Below are positions 1-8,133 of a stretch of 64,000 nucleotides of DNA, piece by piece. Numbering within the stretch: position 1 is the first letter of the stretch; every line of letters starts with the position of its first letter. A program made the translations under genes and the position numbers. A model generated the notes under the pieces. It was given only the letters and a program-made list of their open reading frames with translations. It searched no databases and was not told where the DNA came from. This stretch comes from an uncultured Erythrobacter sp. (GTDB lineage Bacteria > Pseudomonadota > Alphaproteobacteria > Sphingomonadales > Sphingomonadaceae): NCBI GenBank assembly GCA_947488155.1, contig CANKYK010000001.1:248001-312000 (forward strand). Reading direction: 5' to 3'.

Positions 1-1
1 T

Positions 2-304
2 GGCGATCCGCGCATTCCGGAGCAGCGCGCATGGATAGAAGGCTACTCGCCCTATCAAAAGATCGTCGAGGGTGTGGATTACCCTGCCCCGTTCCTGTGG
101 GCTTCAACCGCGGATGATCGCACGCATCCGGCCCACGCCCGCAAAGGCGCAGCCAAACTGAAAGCGCTGGGTCAGCCCTATTATTACTTTGAGGATATGA
201 CCGGTGGGCACTCTGGCGGGGTTGATAACGAACAACGCGCCAAGCTTCAGGCGTTGCAATATGTTTACCTGATGAAGCGCCTTATGGATGAGCGCGAGAG
301 ATAG
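2..304 (+). CDS. S9 family prolyl oligopeptidase, C-terminal end (partial)
   Basis: The frame is open from the window edge to a TAG at 302-304 and encodes about 100 residues of a serine peptidase of the prolyl oligopeptidase family (S9), which cleaves proline-containing peptides. Visible are the region carrying the catalytic Asp (ASTADDRTHPAHARK) and the catalytic His in the GGHSGG context near the C-terminus. The nucleophilic serine and the beta-propeller would lie upstream of the window. A 14-base hairpin follows the stop, so the gene probably ends a transcription unit. The family call is firm; substrate and localisation cannot be judged from this fragment. Confidence 0.85.
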   Translation, partial: GDPRIPEQRAWIEGYSPYQKIVEGVDYPAPFLWASTADDRTHPAHARKGAAKLKALGQPYYYFEDMTGGHSGGVDNEQRAKLQALQYVYLMKRLMDERER

Positions 305-356
305 GTTGAAGCCGCCTCTGAGGGCTGAATTTCAGCACCTCAGCGAGTCTCAATCG

Positions 357-396
357 AAGGGCGATCGGTGCATAAAACGCATCGGTCGCCCTTTGT
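357..396 (+). terminator. Probable intrinsic terminator of the S9 peptidase gene
   Basis: Two arms of about 14 bases (from aagggcgatcggtgc at 357-371 to gcatcggtcgccctt at 379-393) pair with two G-U wobbles around a 7-base loop, followed by a short T run. It lies 53 bases after the peptidase stop. Confidence 0.6.
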
Positions 397-464
397 GCAT
401 CAAGCTGTGTAAGCGCATCCGACACTTTCCCAACGGTTCGTCGCGCGGGCAGCACCTATAAGGT

Positions 465-485
465 GGTTAGGTCAAAATTAACCAT
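465..485 (+). promoter_or_regulatory. CtrA-like box upstream of the SciP-family gene
   Basis: The sequence reads GGTTAG-N7-TTAACCAT. TTAG-N7-TTAA differs by one base from the CtrA consensus TTAA-N7-TTAA, and the CCAT after the second half-site also fits CtrA boxes. It lies 73 bases upstream of the start codon at 558. The same GGTTAG-N7-TTAACCAT arrangement recurs at 50657-50677. Binding by CtrA is inference. Confidence 0.45.
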
Positions 486-557
486 GTTTGAAAAGACGGA
501 ATTAAGTCTCTGAGGCTCAATTTTCTATCACCGGGGGCGGTAATAGGAGATTATCTA

Positions 558-797
558 ATGGCTTATCCGCGCGACATATCCATCGCTGAGGCAATCAAGC
601 GTGCAGGCTTGCCCCACTCACACCGGGTACACTGGTCAAAGGCTCGCAAGGCAGACGTCGTACGCGCCGTACGCGAGGAAGTGATCAGTTTTGATGAGGC
701 CCGCGAGCGCTATTTGCTCAGCCGTGCAGAATTTGAGCAATGGGAACGCGAGACAGGCGGAAACGTCTATCGCATCCGCTCTCTCGAAGAGGCGTAA
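558..797 (+). CDS. DUF1153 (SciP-family) small DNA-binding regulator
   Basis: This 79-residue protein belongs to the DUF1153 family, whose characterised member is Caulobacter SciP, a small helix-turn-helix protein that blocks CtrA-activated transcription. The central part (residues about 22-68: HRVHWSKARKADVV, then AVREEVISFDEARERY and LSRAEFEQWE) matches the SciP pattern of a basic WxxxRKAxVVxAV segment followed by an S-x-EEA-x-RY helix. The N-terminus is shorter than in SciP and the tail is different, so this may be a paralogue rather than the direct orthologue. A GGAG lies upstream of the ATG, and a CtrA-like box sits 73 bases upstream, which fits the known CtrA-sciP wiring. A perfect 10-bp hairpin follows the gene. 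Family call strong, exact role inferred. Confidence 0.85.
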   Translation: MAYPRDISIAEAIKRAGLPHSHRVHWSKARKADVVRAVREEVISFDEARERYLLSRAEFEQWERETGGNVYRIRSLEEA

Positions 798-840
798 GCC
801 TCACAATACTGGTCTAGTCTTCGACCTGGTACCGAATGTT

Positions 841-866
841 GCGGCGGAGTCCCCTTACTCCGCCGC
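841..866 (+). terminator. Hairpin after the SciP-family gene
   Basis: A perfect 10-bp stem (gcggcggagt at 841-850, actccgccgc at 857-866) encloses a 6-base loop. It lies in the 136-base gap between the convergent SciP-family gene and glmU. There is only a short T run, so termination efficiency is uncertain. Confidence 0.55.
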
Positions 867-933
867 GACTTTGACCAATCTAGTATCGGCAAGCCAGGTG
901 AGCATGAAACTCAGAGGACTTGTTTACCCTCAA

Positions 934-2292
934 TCACGCCTTCTTCTTCGTCGCCTTCTTCTTTTTCATCGTATCGTGGAAACGATCGGCCCAGCCTGGC
1001 TTCACGAATTGCTCGGCCCGCACCATGCGCAGCTCTCCGTCGGCAACATCGCGGCTAACCGCGCTACCTGCCGCGACAATCGCGTCGGCGCCGATAGTAA
1101 CCGGCGCGATCAAGGCGCTGTTTGAGCCGATAAAGGCGCGCTCGCCAATCACGGTTTGATATTTGAAATAGCCATCGTAGTTGCAGGTGATGGTGCCCGC
1201 ACCGATATTCGCGCCAGCACCGACGGCCGCATCGCCAAGATAGGTTAGGTGACTTGCCTTTGCGCCAGGCCCCAGCGTCGCCTTCTTCATCTCGACAAAG
1301 TTGCCAACGAAGGCACCCTCTTCCAGCACCGCACCCGGACGGAGCCGCGCAAACGGGCCGACCTGGGCGCTGCCCCCCACAGATGCGCCTTCAAGGTGAC
1401 TAAACGCCTTGATATGCACGCCATCAGCGACAGTGACGCCGGGGCCAAACACGACATTGGGTTCAATCGTGACATCACGGCCAATCTTCGTATCGTAGCT
1501 GAAGAACACAGTCTCTGGCGCGCGGAGGCTGGCACCGTCCACCATCGCCTGTTCGCGTCGCGCGGCTTGCCAGCGCGCTTCTGCCTGGGCGAGCTCACTG
1601 CGCGAATTGATACCCGCAACTTCATCGGGATCATCGGTGCTGACCACTGCACACACGCGGCCATCTGCAATCGCAATATTGACGATGTCGGGCAGGTAGT
1701 ATTCGCCCTGAGCATTGTCGTTATCGACCCGGTTCAGCAGAGCAAACATATCCTTGGCGCTCGCTGCCATCAGGCCAGAATTACACATGCGGCAAGCGCG
1801 CTCTGATGCGCTCGCATCTTTGAATTCGACCATCTTGCTAATTGCGCCGTCATTACCGGCAATCACGCGGCCATATTGCAGCGCATCCTCCGGCTCAAAG
1901 CCCAGCACCACAACCGCTGTCGCATCATCCTGATGCAATCGCTCCAGCATAGCCTGCATAGTCTGTGCTCTTACAAACGGGACATCGCCATAGAGTACAA
2001 GCACATCGCCATCGAAGCCCTCTAGCGGGACCTGCGCCTGCTGCACCGCATGGCCCGTGCCATGCTGCGGTTCTTGCAAAGCGGTGTCAGCGCGGCCAGC
2101 CACAGCCGCCTCGATTTGTTCCTTACCGGCGCCAACCACGACAACGCGCCGCGTCGGGCTAAGCTCATCAACCGCGGCCATCAGATGGTCCAGCATGGGC
2201 CGCCCTGCAATCGGGTGAAGCACTTTGTGAAGGTCGGATTTCATCCGGGTTCCCTTGCCCGCGGCAAGGATGATGGCAGCAAAATCAGTCAT
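934..2292 (-). CDS. glmU: Bifunctional UDP-GlcNAc pyrophosphorylase / GlcN-1-P acetyltransferase GlmU
   Basis: GlmU makes UDP-N-acetylglucosamine for peptidoglycan and LPS: it acetylates glucosamine-1-phosphate and then transfers UMP. The 452-residue protein has the N-terminal nucleotidyltransferase signature LAAGKGTRMK at residues 9-18 and a left-handed beta-helix from about residue 245, with the ASHLTYLGD segment carrying the acetyltransferase histidine and the GAGTITCNYDG turn. Length is normal for the family. The ATG at 2292 is chosen because the conserved protein begins MTDFAAIILAAGKG; a longer frame to 2343 adds 17 unconserved residues. The C-terminus is an unusual lysine-rich tail (KKKKATKKKA). 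The gene is divergent from gph across 91 bases. Confidence 0.96.
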   Translation of the reverse strand: MTDFAAIILAAGKGTRMKSDLHKVLHPIAGRPMLDHLMAAVDELSPTRRVVVVGAGKEQIEAAVAGRADTALQEPQHGTGHAVQQAQVPLEGFDGDVLVLYGDVPFVRAQTMQAMLERLHQDDATAVVVLGFEPEDALQYGRVIAGNDGAISKMVEFKDASASERACRMCNSGLMAASAKDMFALLNRVDNDNAQGEYYLPDIVNIAIADGRVCAVVSTDDPDEVAGINSRSELAQAEARWQAARREQAMVDGASLRAPETVFFSYDTKIGRDVTIEPNVVFGPGVTVADGVHIKAFSHLEGASVGGSAQVGPFARLRPGAVLEEGAFVGNFVEMKKATLGPGAKASHLTYLGDAAVGAGANIGAGTITCNYDGYFKYQTVIGERAFIGSNSALIAPVTIGADAIVAAGSAVSRDVADGELRMVRAEQFVKPGWADRFHDTMKKKKATKKKA

Positions 2293-2383
2293 GCAGCCTG
2301 CCTTATAAGTCTGCTTGCATGAAGTGAAGCCGTGCACGCGCAAAACCTTGCGATTTCACGTCTGTTGGGCCAACCGCATCGGC

Positions 2384-3067
2384 ATGACAAATTTCCCCTT
2401 TGATGCCGTAGGCTTCGACCTCGATGGCACCCTGCTAGATACGTTTCGCGATTTGGGCACGGCGGTGAACCATGCGCTGGAGCTTGGCGGTTTTGATCCG
2501 GTCCCGGTGGACAGTTCAAAAGACCTGATCGGCGGCGGCGCAAAGATCATGCTGGCGCGCGCGATAGACGCCCAGGGCGGATTGCCGAAAGAAGAATTTC
2601 GCAAGCTCTACAAGGCCATGTTGCGCTATTACTCGCAAAATAGCGCTGTGTACTCCAGGCCTTACCCCGGCGTACTCGAAGCGCTGGACGAGCTGGCCGC
2701 ACGCGGTGTCAAAATGGCGGTCGTCACCAACAAGTTTGAAGAGTTTGCGACCGATATCCTGAATACGTTGAGCCTGACCGAGCGCTTCGTCGCAATTATC
2801 GGCGGCGACAGCATGGGCAAAGGGCCCGACGGCACATTCCTGTCCAAGCCTCATCCAGAGCCCGTTCTAGCCGCGAAAACAGCATGCAATTCGTCTGCCT
2901 TCGCCTTTGTCGGAGACAGCTCCTACGATGTGGCAGCAGCCAAAGCCGCTGGCGTTCCGGTGATAGTCGCGGCCTATGGCTATTGCGACAAACCGCCGCA
3001 CGAATTGGGCGGAAATGCTGTCATTGATTCGTTCGATGGCCTGATTTCTGCCTTGGAATCGCTCTAA
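2384..3067 (+). CDS. gph: HAD-family phosphoglycolate phosphatase-like hydrolase
   Basis: A 227-residue HAD hydrolase of the Gph type, which removes phosphate from 2-phosphoglycolate and related small phosphoesters in the cytoplasm. Motif I is FDLDGTLLDT (catalytic Asp pair at residues 11 and 13), motif II is VVTNK, and motif IV is FVGDSSYDVAAAKAAGV with the metal-binding Asp pair. The cap domain lies between motifs I and II. The start at 2384 is taken because the HAD core begins just after it; an upstream ATG at 2315 would add 23 unconserved residues. Substrates of HAD proteins cannot be read with certainty from sequence; phosphoglycolate is the best family match. Confidence 0.85.
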   Translation: MTNFPFDAVGFDLDGTLLDTFRDLGTAVNHALELGGFDPVPVDSSKDLIGGGAKIMLARAIDAQGGLPKEEFRKLYKAMLRYYSQNSAVYSRPYPGVLEALDELAARGVKMAVVTNKFEEFATDILNTLSLTERFVAIIGGDSMGKGPDGTFLSKPHPEPVLAAKTACNSSAFAFVGDSSYDVAAAKAAGVPVIVAAYGYCDKPPHELGGNAVIDSFDGLISALESL

Positions 3068-3156
3068 GGCCTTAGCCTGCCCTTACGGCACGCGATATCC
3101 CAGCCCAGCGGTGTTGCATCGCAGCAAAGAAACTGCCACGCAGCGCCCACATAAAC

Positions 3157-3172
3157 TTTACGCGCGCGTAAA
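3157..3172. promoter_or_regulatory. Perfect 16-base palindrome, candidate operator
   Basis: TTTACGCGCGCGTAAA is a perfect dyad 32 bases upstream of the SDR start codon. Position and form suit a repressor operator, for example of the TetR type, but no regulator gene lies next to it. Confidence 0.35.
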
Positions 3173-3204
3173 CCGCGCCACACCACTCGCAGGAGATACA
3201 AGCC

Positions 3205-4134
3205 ATGACCATCGATTTCAAAGACAAGGTAGCCATCGTAACCGGCGCAGGCGGAGGCCTGGGCAAGGCATACGCGCTTGAGCTGGCAAAGCGCGGCGCG
3301 AAGGTTGTCGTCAATGACCTCGGCGGTTCACGCGATGGCACCGGCACGTCAGACGCGGCTGCTGAAGTGGTTGCTGAAATCGAAGCGGCTGGCGGCGAAG
3401 CGATGGCCAATGGCGGCTCGGTGACTGAATATGACCAAATGGAAAAGATGGTTGCCGACACCAAGCAAAAATGGGGCGGCGTTCACGTTCTCATCAACAA
3501 TGCTGGCGTCCTGCGCGACAAGACCTTTGCCAAGATGACCCCGGATGACTTTGAGTTCGTTTTGAAAGTTCACCTGACCGGCTCTGCTTTTGTCACCAAA
3601 GCATGCTGGGAAACCTTCCGCGAGCAGGCCTATGGCCGGGTTCTCATGACCGCTAGCTCCACTGGCCTGTTCGGCAATTTCGGCCAAGCAAACTACGGCG
3701 CGGCAAAGCTGGGCCTCGCTGGCCTCACCAAGACGCTGCAACTCGAAGGCGCGAAGTACAACATTCGCTGCAACTCGCTGTCACCAGTGGCTGGCACTCG
3801 CATGACAGAAGATCTCTTCCCAGAAGAAGCCTTTAAGCTATTCGCGCCTGAAAGCGTTGTTCCAGCGGCTCTGTTCCTGGTCAGCGAAGACGCACCAACC
3901 AACGCTATTGTCGGCGCTGGCGCTGGCGGCTTCCACTCTGCCTGGACCGTAATGAACGACGCTGTGTGGCTCACCGACGAAGAGCGCACCGTTGAAGGCT
4001 TTGCCGCGCGCTGGGACGACATCAGCGATTTCTCAAACCTGGTTGCTCCGCAGTCTGGCAATGAGCAGTCGGGCGCGATCCTGAAAGCCATGCAAAAAGT
4101 AACTGGCACTGGCCCAAGCAGCGCTCGCAGCTAA
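3205..4134 (+). CDS. SDR-family oxidoreductase, (3R)-hydroxyacyl-CoA dehydrogenase-like
   Basis: This 309-residue short-chain dehydrogenase resembles the SDR domain of peroxisomal multifunctional enzyme type 2 (HSD17B4), which oxidises (3R)-hydroxyacyl-CoA. The cofactor loop [11 protein letters not shown] is at residues 13-23, the [11 protein letters not shown] segment after beta-2 is typical of this subgroup, NNAG follows, and the catalytic Ser and Tyr-x3-Lys lie in [10 protein letters not shown] and ANYGAAK. The Asp after beta-2 suggests NAD. The C-terminus extends about 50 residues past the usual SDR core, as in MFE-2-like proteins. A ribosome site AGGAG precedes the ATG, a palindrome lies just upstream, and a strong hairpin follows. 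A role in fatty acid or steroid-like side-chain oxidation is inferred. Confidence 0.85.
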   Translation: MTIDFKDKVAIVTGAGGGLGKAYALELAKRGAKVVVNDLGGSRDGTGTSDAAAEVVAEIEAAGGEAMANGGSVTEYDQMEKMVADTKQKWGGVHVLINNAGVLRDKTFAKMTPDDFEFVLKVHLTGSAFVTKACWETFREQAYGRVLMTASSTGLFGNFGQANYGAAKLGLAGLTKTLQLEGAKYNIRCNSLSPVAGTRMTEDLFPEEAFKLFAPESVVPAALFLVSEDAPTNAIVGAGAGGFHSAWTVMNDAVWLTDEERTVEGFAARWDDISDFSNLVAPQSGNEQSGAILKAMQKVTGTGPSSARS

Positions 4135-4171
4135 ATTTCTGAAGTACTACAGCGTTTAAATCTCACAACTG

Positions 4172-4210
4172 GATAGCCCTCGCGTAGAAATGCGTGAGGG
4201 CTATCTGCGT
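4172..4210 (+). terminator. Intrinsic terminator of the SDR gene
   Basis: A 13-bp stem (gatagccctcgcg at 4172-4184 with cgtgagggctatc at 4193-4205, one G-U pair) is followed by a T-rich stretch. Confidence 0.75.
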
Positions 4211-4358
4211 TTAATTACCGAAAAAGTTGTCATTCCAGCTAGGGTTTCAATGACTAATCGCCTCTGAGAACTTCCCCTAAAGAGGTCTATAACTGCCAAC
4301 CCCCACTTGTTAATCCGGCAGAGTTGACACAAATTGTCGGCGTACAAACGGGGGAATT

Positions 4359-5000
4359 ATGGGAATTTCTGACGGAATAAGAGTCCTTATCGCTCGCAAA
4401 CAACGAGCGATCATTGCGCTCTATATCTTTCTTGTTGCAATGGCGATTTATCTACTTGGAGAGGTACTTGAACTTGCCGGCGTAATCGACATGAACGCGA
4501 TTGAGCTGTCCACTCTAACCGCTGTTTTCGCAGTTTTTTACGTCGCGCAGCTACCCGTTCTTATTGGTTGTATTGTCGTAGTGGCGATGTGGATTCATCG
4601 TGCACACACCAACTTAATCGATGCCGGCCATAGTGATTTGGAGTTTTCACCCGGCTGGGCCGTCGGATGGTATTTCATCCCAATCGCCAACTTGTTTAAG
4701 CCGTTTCAGGCAATGAAAGAGCTATGGAATACTAGCTTTGGCCTAAGCAACGATTTCGGCGGTGAGGCGCCCTTTGACATTAAGGCCTGGTGGGGTTGTT
4801 GGATTCTAGGAAATATCATCGGCTGGCAAAGTACGAGATTGTCATTGAACGACGATGCCGGAGCCTATCAGATCAGCTTAATAATGGGGGTAGTTAGCAG
4901 CATTCTATCAATCGCAGCCGCTTATTACCTCATCGGAATGATCCGCGAGATCACCAACGTTCAAGAGCAAGAAATCGGAGTGCAAGACGTCTTTGCATAA
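4359..5000 (+). CDS. DUF4328 domain membrane protein
   Basis: A 213-residue integral membrane protein of the DUF4328 family, of unknown function. Hydrophobic segments are visible near residues 18-40, 55-78, 100-115, 143-160 and 170-193. The family signature is present between the second and third segments: a W-x2-RA-x2-N motif (WIHRAHTN) and then SPGWAVGWYFIPIANLFKPFQAMKE in two overlapping parts. The base composition is more A+T-rich than in neighbouring genes. It stands alone between a terminator and a minus-strand operon. A TTGACA occurs 29 bases before the ATG but without a matching -10 box. No function is proposed. Confidence 0.8.
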   Translation: MGISDGIRVLIARKQRAIIALYIFLVAMAIYLLGEVLELAGVIDMNAIELSTLTAVFAVFYVAQLPVLIGCIVVVAMWIHRAHTNLIDAGHSDLEFSPGWAVGWYFIPIANLFKPFQAMKELWNTSFGLSNDFGGEAPFDIKAWWGCWILGNIIGWQSTRLSLNDDAGAYQISLIMGVVSSILSIAAAYYLIGMIREITNVQEQEIGVQDVFA

Positions 5001-5009
5001 AGGCTGGTA

Positions 5010-5369
5010 TTAATCGTCGACCGCTTTCACAAGTCGCCGCTCAACCGGAGCAAGGACATTTGCCAGGTCGTGCCCACGTTTGAGCGCTTGGCCATGCTCG
5101 CCAAAGAGCGTCCACATACCCTGCTTCTGGCGCAGACTTGGACGCTTTTCGATCCGCGCCTGCGGTCGCTCAGCGGCACGGCGGAAAGCTGAGAACATCG
5201 CCGCACTTTTGTCAAAATCCATCGCGTAATCGCGCCATTCACCGGCGGCCACCATGCGGCCGTAGAGATCCAGGATGCGCTGTAATTCTTCGCGCTCAAA
5301 GCCAACTTGGCCCTGCGTGCGGCCTGGAAAGGCAACAACAGAACCATCCGGTACAGTGCTTGCGCTCAT
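5010..5369 (-). CDS. DUF2794 domain protein
   Basis: A 119-residue conserved alphaproteobacterial protein of the DUF2794 family, function unknown. Recognisable family segments are FEREELQRILDLYGRMVAAG (residues about 24-43), the WRDYAMDF motif, and IEKRPSLRQKQGMWTLFGEHGQ. No signal peptide or membrane segment is seen, so it is probably cytoplasmic. Its ATG overlaps the stop codon of cysE by four bases, so the two are translationally coupled. Such pairing next to a cysteine-biosynthesis enzyme does not by itself give a function. Confidence 0.85.
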   Translation of the reverse strand: MSASTVPDGSVVAFPGRTQGQVGFEREELQRILDLYGRMVAAGEWRDYAMDFDKSAAMFSAFRRAAERPQARIEKRPSLRQKQGMWTLFGEHGQALKRGHDLANVLAPVERRLVKAVDD

Positions 5370-6094
5370 GCGCGATCATTTCCGCTACGCTTGGCGGCCG
5401 GTACTTGCTCATGCGCGTCTTGATCTTGCAACGGCACACCGGACTTCAATGCATTCATCTCTGCCCGCAAAGCCGCGATTTCACCTTCGAGCTTCTCAAC
5501 ACAATCCACGCGGTTGCCCTCTGCATCCTCGCAATTGGGAGTGCCGTAGGGGGTGAATTCTTTGATCCATTCTTCCGCTGGTACAAGCGTGGATCGCGCC
5601 TTTAGACCGACCATAGTCGCCCCTTCTGGAACATCATCGGTCACGACTGCGTTTGCGCCTACACGGGCGCGCTTACCCACGGTGATAGGGCCAATAATCT
5701 GTGCCCCGGAACCGATGATCACATTGTCACACAAGGTTGGATGGCGTTTACCGCCCTCGCCATTTGTCGGATTTGTGCCACCCAAGGTGACACATTGATA
5801 AATTGTCACATTGTCACCAATTTCAGCCGTTTCGCCGATCACCGTGAAGCCGTGATCAATGAAGAAATTCTTCCCGATTTTCGCGCCAGGATGGATATCA
5901 ATAGCCGTGAGAAACCGGGAAATATGGTTCACAAGCCGTGCGATAAAATACAGTTTCGCGTCGAATAGCCAGCTCGCAATTCGGTGAAAGAACAACGCAG
6001 AAACCCCTGGATACAATAGGATTTCCCAACGCGATCGCGGGGCAGGATCGCGCGCATGGATCGAGTCCAAATAGGATTTTAGCCGATCAAACAT
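5366..6094 (-). CDS. cysE: Serine O-acetyltransferase
   Basis: CysE transfers acetyl from acetyl-CoA to L-serine, the first step of cysteine synthesis. The 242-residue protein is of the shorter EpsC/NifP type. After an N-terminal helical region (residues 1-60, including ALFFHRIASWLF) comes a left-handed beta-helix with IDIHPGAKIG, DHGFTVIGETAEIG, the GGTNPTNGEGGKRHP loop and NVIIGSGAQIIGPITVG. The active-site histidines in DIHPGA and KRHPTL are present. The last 60 residues (from about 185) form a charged tail with a short coiled-coil-like segment and are poorly conserved. It is preceded by hdaA by 42 bases on the same strand and overlaps the DUF2794 gene. Confidence 0.93.
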   Translation of the reverse strand: MFDRLKSYLDSIHARDPAPRSRWEILLYPGVSALFFHRIASWLFDAKLYFIARLVNHISRFLTAIDIHPGAKIGKNFFIDHGFTVIGETAEIGDNVTIYQCVTLGGTNPTNGEGGKRHPTLCDNVIIGSGAQIIGPITVGKRARVGANAVVTDDVPEGATMVGLKARSTLVPAEEWIKEFTPYGTPNCEDAEGNRVDCVEKLEGEIAALRAEMNALKSGVPLQDQDAHEQVPAAKRSGNDRA

Positions 6095-6136
6095 GATTTA
6101 CTCCTTCGGCCAAACGCGCGGATTTTGCAAATTCCA

Positions 6137-6745
6137 TCACAACAGCCGTTGCTGGTCTGGACCGTGCGTTGCCTCCAGCGCGTCACGCCAAACTGACATG
6201 GTGGCCGGGACCTGACGTTCAAGGCTGATCCGATCAATTGCAACGACAAGTCGCTCAATTGCTACATAGCTGCGGACCGCGCGCGGGATCAGATAATCCG
6301 CCGCTCCATCGGCCAGTGACAGGCTGCGCTGCTCGGCAATCGCATGGATCAGTTCCGCCGCCATTTCATCGTCCGGTTCACCAATTTCAAGCTGAAGCGA
6401 GCCTCCTACCCGCGAACGCAAATCGGGCAGCGTTATTTGCCACGGCTGCGCATTGGCGATCAGCAACAGCGGAACTCCGCTTTCCTGCGCTGCGTTCCAG
6501 CGATGAAACAGCTCCGTCTCGTCTTCACCATCTGCCCCATCGACCACATTTATGCCCTGCGCCGATGCCCAGCGCCCGATCAGGCTCTTGCCGGAGCGTG
6601 CAGGGCCTGTGAGCACTGCTGTTCGGAACGGCCAACCGGACGGGTCAGACAAGGCCTCAACCACGCCCACATTGGCATTGCCAACGATAATCCGTGCGGG
6701 ATCGCCCTGACTGTGTGTCTCAAGCGGAAGTGCGATTTGTGACAT
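6137..6745 (-). CDS. hdaA: DnaA regulatory inactivator, HdaA-like
   Basis: A 202-residue DnaA-related protein. In Caulobacter HdaA binds the DNA polymerase sliding clamp and stimulates ATP hydrolysis by DnaA to prevent re-initiation. The N-terminus QIALPL matches the clamp-binding motif of Hda proteins. A Walker A loop (GPARSGKS) follows near residues 47-54, then an AAA+ core and a C-terminal helical part including RSYVAIERLVVAIDRISLE, which looks like sensor II/lid. The DNA-binding domain IV of DnaA is absent, as expected. Walker B is weak. It follows the DUF2066 gene by 23 bases; DUF2066, purM and purN also accompany hda in gammaproteobacteria. Confidence 0.88.
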   Translation of the reverse strand: MSQIALPLETHSQGDPARIIVGNANVGVVEALSDPSGWPFRTAVLTGPARSGKSLIGRWASAQGINVVDGADGEDETELFHRWNAAQESGVPLLLIANAQPWQITLPDLRSRVGGSLQLEIGEPDDEMAAELIHAIAEQRSLSLADGAADYLIPRAVRSYVAIERLVVAIDRISLERQVPATMSVWRDALEATHGPDQQRLL

Positions 6746-6768
6746 CTTGGAAACGAGCTTTGCCGCCT

Positions 6769-8070
6769 TTAGCGGCTGATGGCGAGTGCGTTTGCGCCCT
6801 GACGCACATTAAAGCCGCGTGCCCGCAGTGCGGCTGCAAGCTGGCTCAAGTCACCGCCAAAGCTGACGCTCATAACCGAAGTTCCGCCAATCGCTGTGCT
6901 GGTAACGGCCGTGCCGCGCACGCCGCCGGTCCCGCGAACGGCCCCGATTGCCGCATCAAAGCTAGCCGCATCCGGCGTAGCAAATTGGACGACGAAACTG
7001 TTCACAACGACGGCCTCTGGCGTCGGGGTGTCGGTCGGCGTTGCTCCCTCTAACGCAGGATCGGCAGCCTGAGCTGCTGCTGCCGCTTCGCGGGCGCGAA
7101 TAGCTCGCCCGATCTCAATCAGGCGCTGCAGCGCAGGATCCACCTGACCTGAACCGCCAAGACGCAGGGTGGGATCTGGACGCAATTTCCCATCAACCAG
7201 AGCCTGCTCAAAAATATTGTCGAAGCGTTCCACCGCTTGGCTCAGCATAGCGGGCAATTCTCTCGGGTTTTCCGCCGTCAGCGAAAATCCGTCGAGATAG
7301 GTGCTATCCGGGCCGTAACGCGCAGTGAATGTGCCCTCGATTGGTCCGCCGGGATATTGATGCTCCAACTTCGCCACCGGCACCAGGACATCAGCGGCAG
7401 TGTATTGATCGAGTACAGCCCGCCACCAGGCACGGCTCCGGCGGCTGACCTGACCATAGTTGAGCAGCAGCGAATCGCCCCCGGCGCCGCTGGGCCGGAC
7501 ATAGTCAATCCGGCTGGTCCCCGGATTGTATTCCGCCCACGCTCTTTGCCATGGGTTGCGCACTTCAAATACGGTGTACGCCCCGCCCGATACCGAGACC
7601 GGCATAACCAACATCGGGGCCGAGCTGCGCTTCTGTGCTTCGCCGCCCAGATAACGTCCAGCCCGCTGGCGATCAAAGATCACGCCAAGGGTCGCGATGT
7701 AGCGTTTCGGCCCAATCCGCTCTCGCTCAATCACAATTGCAGATACCATTGCATTAAGCTGGCTGTCCGAGACAGATGGCCCGTTGACCTTTTCCCAGGC
7801 CAGCCGCTGCGCCCGTTTCCATGCCTCTTGGCGCGCTTCTTCGCCCGTATCGCCTTTCACATCGACCTCAATGCCGCGCACATCAATGTCGCTTGATGAG
7901 GCCGTCGGCGCGATGCCGCGATTCCCCGACACCTGAGCCAAAGCGATTGCCAATCCGACACTCAGGAGCGCAAACACGCCGATCACTGCCAAAGCCCTTG
8001 AAAAGGCACGGTTCCAGCGGGTTGGCTGAGCGGTCGGCATAGGGCCGTTCGAGGCAGAAAGCATTCTCAT
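6769..8070 (-). CDS. DUF2066 domain protein, membrane-anchored
   Basis: A 433-residue protein with a hydrophobic N-terminal segment (residues about 24-47) that acts as signal or anchor, followed by a DUF2066-like region with the pattern GDTGEEARQEAWKRAQRLAW and later ARYGPDSTYLDGF. From about residue 355 a separate C-terminal part (VVVNSFVVQFATPD to the end) resembles a heavy-metal-associated-type ferredoxin fold but lacks the CxxC pair, so metal binding is unlikely. A linker rich in Ala, Pro and Thr separates the two. It is divergent from purM (63 bases) and upstream of hdaA, a gene order also known in gammaproteobacteria. The function is unknown; an envelope role is inferred from the anchor. 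The start could instead be at MPTAQP, 10 codons in. Confidence 0.7.
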   Translation of the reverse strand: MRMLSASNGPMPTAQPTRWNRAFSRALAVIGVFALLSVGLAIALAQVSGNRGIAPTASSSDIDVRGIEVDVKGDTGEEARQEAWKRAQRLAWEKVNGPSVSDSQLNAMVSAIVIERERIGPKRYIATLGVIFDRQRAGRYLGGEAQKRSSAPMLVMPVSVSGGAYTVFEVRNPWQRAWAEYNPGTSRIDYVRPSGAGGDSLLLNYGQVSRRSRAWWRAVLDQYTAADVLVPVAKLEHQYPGGPIEGTFTARYGPDSTYLDGFSLTAENPRELPAMLSQAVERFDNIFEQALVDGKLRPDPTLRLGGSGQVDPALQRLIEIGRAIRAREAAAAAQAADPALEGATPTDTPTPEAVVVNSFVVQFATPDAASFDAAIGAVRGTGGVRGTAVTSTAIGGTSVMSVSFGGDLSQLAAALRARGFNVRQGANALAISR

Positions 8071-8133
8071 CGGGGAAAAGCTTGCGCCTTTTGCCGAAAG
8101 ACGAGTGGAATTCCAAGCGCGAATGGCTAAACG

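Noticed and set aside
1249..1806. Long plus-strand frame inside glmU
   Set aside because: A shadow frame antisense to a core gene, with no family similarity; typical of GC-rich DNA.
4324..4329. TTGACA as a -35 box for the DUF4328 gene
   Set aside because: No -10 box at 16-18 bases; only a weak GTACAAAC follows.
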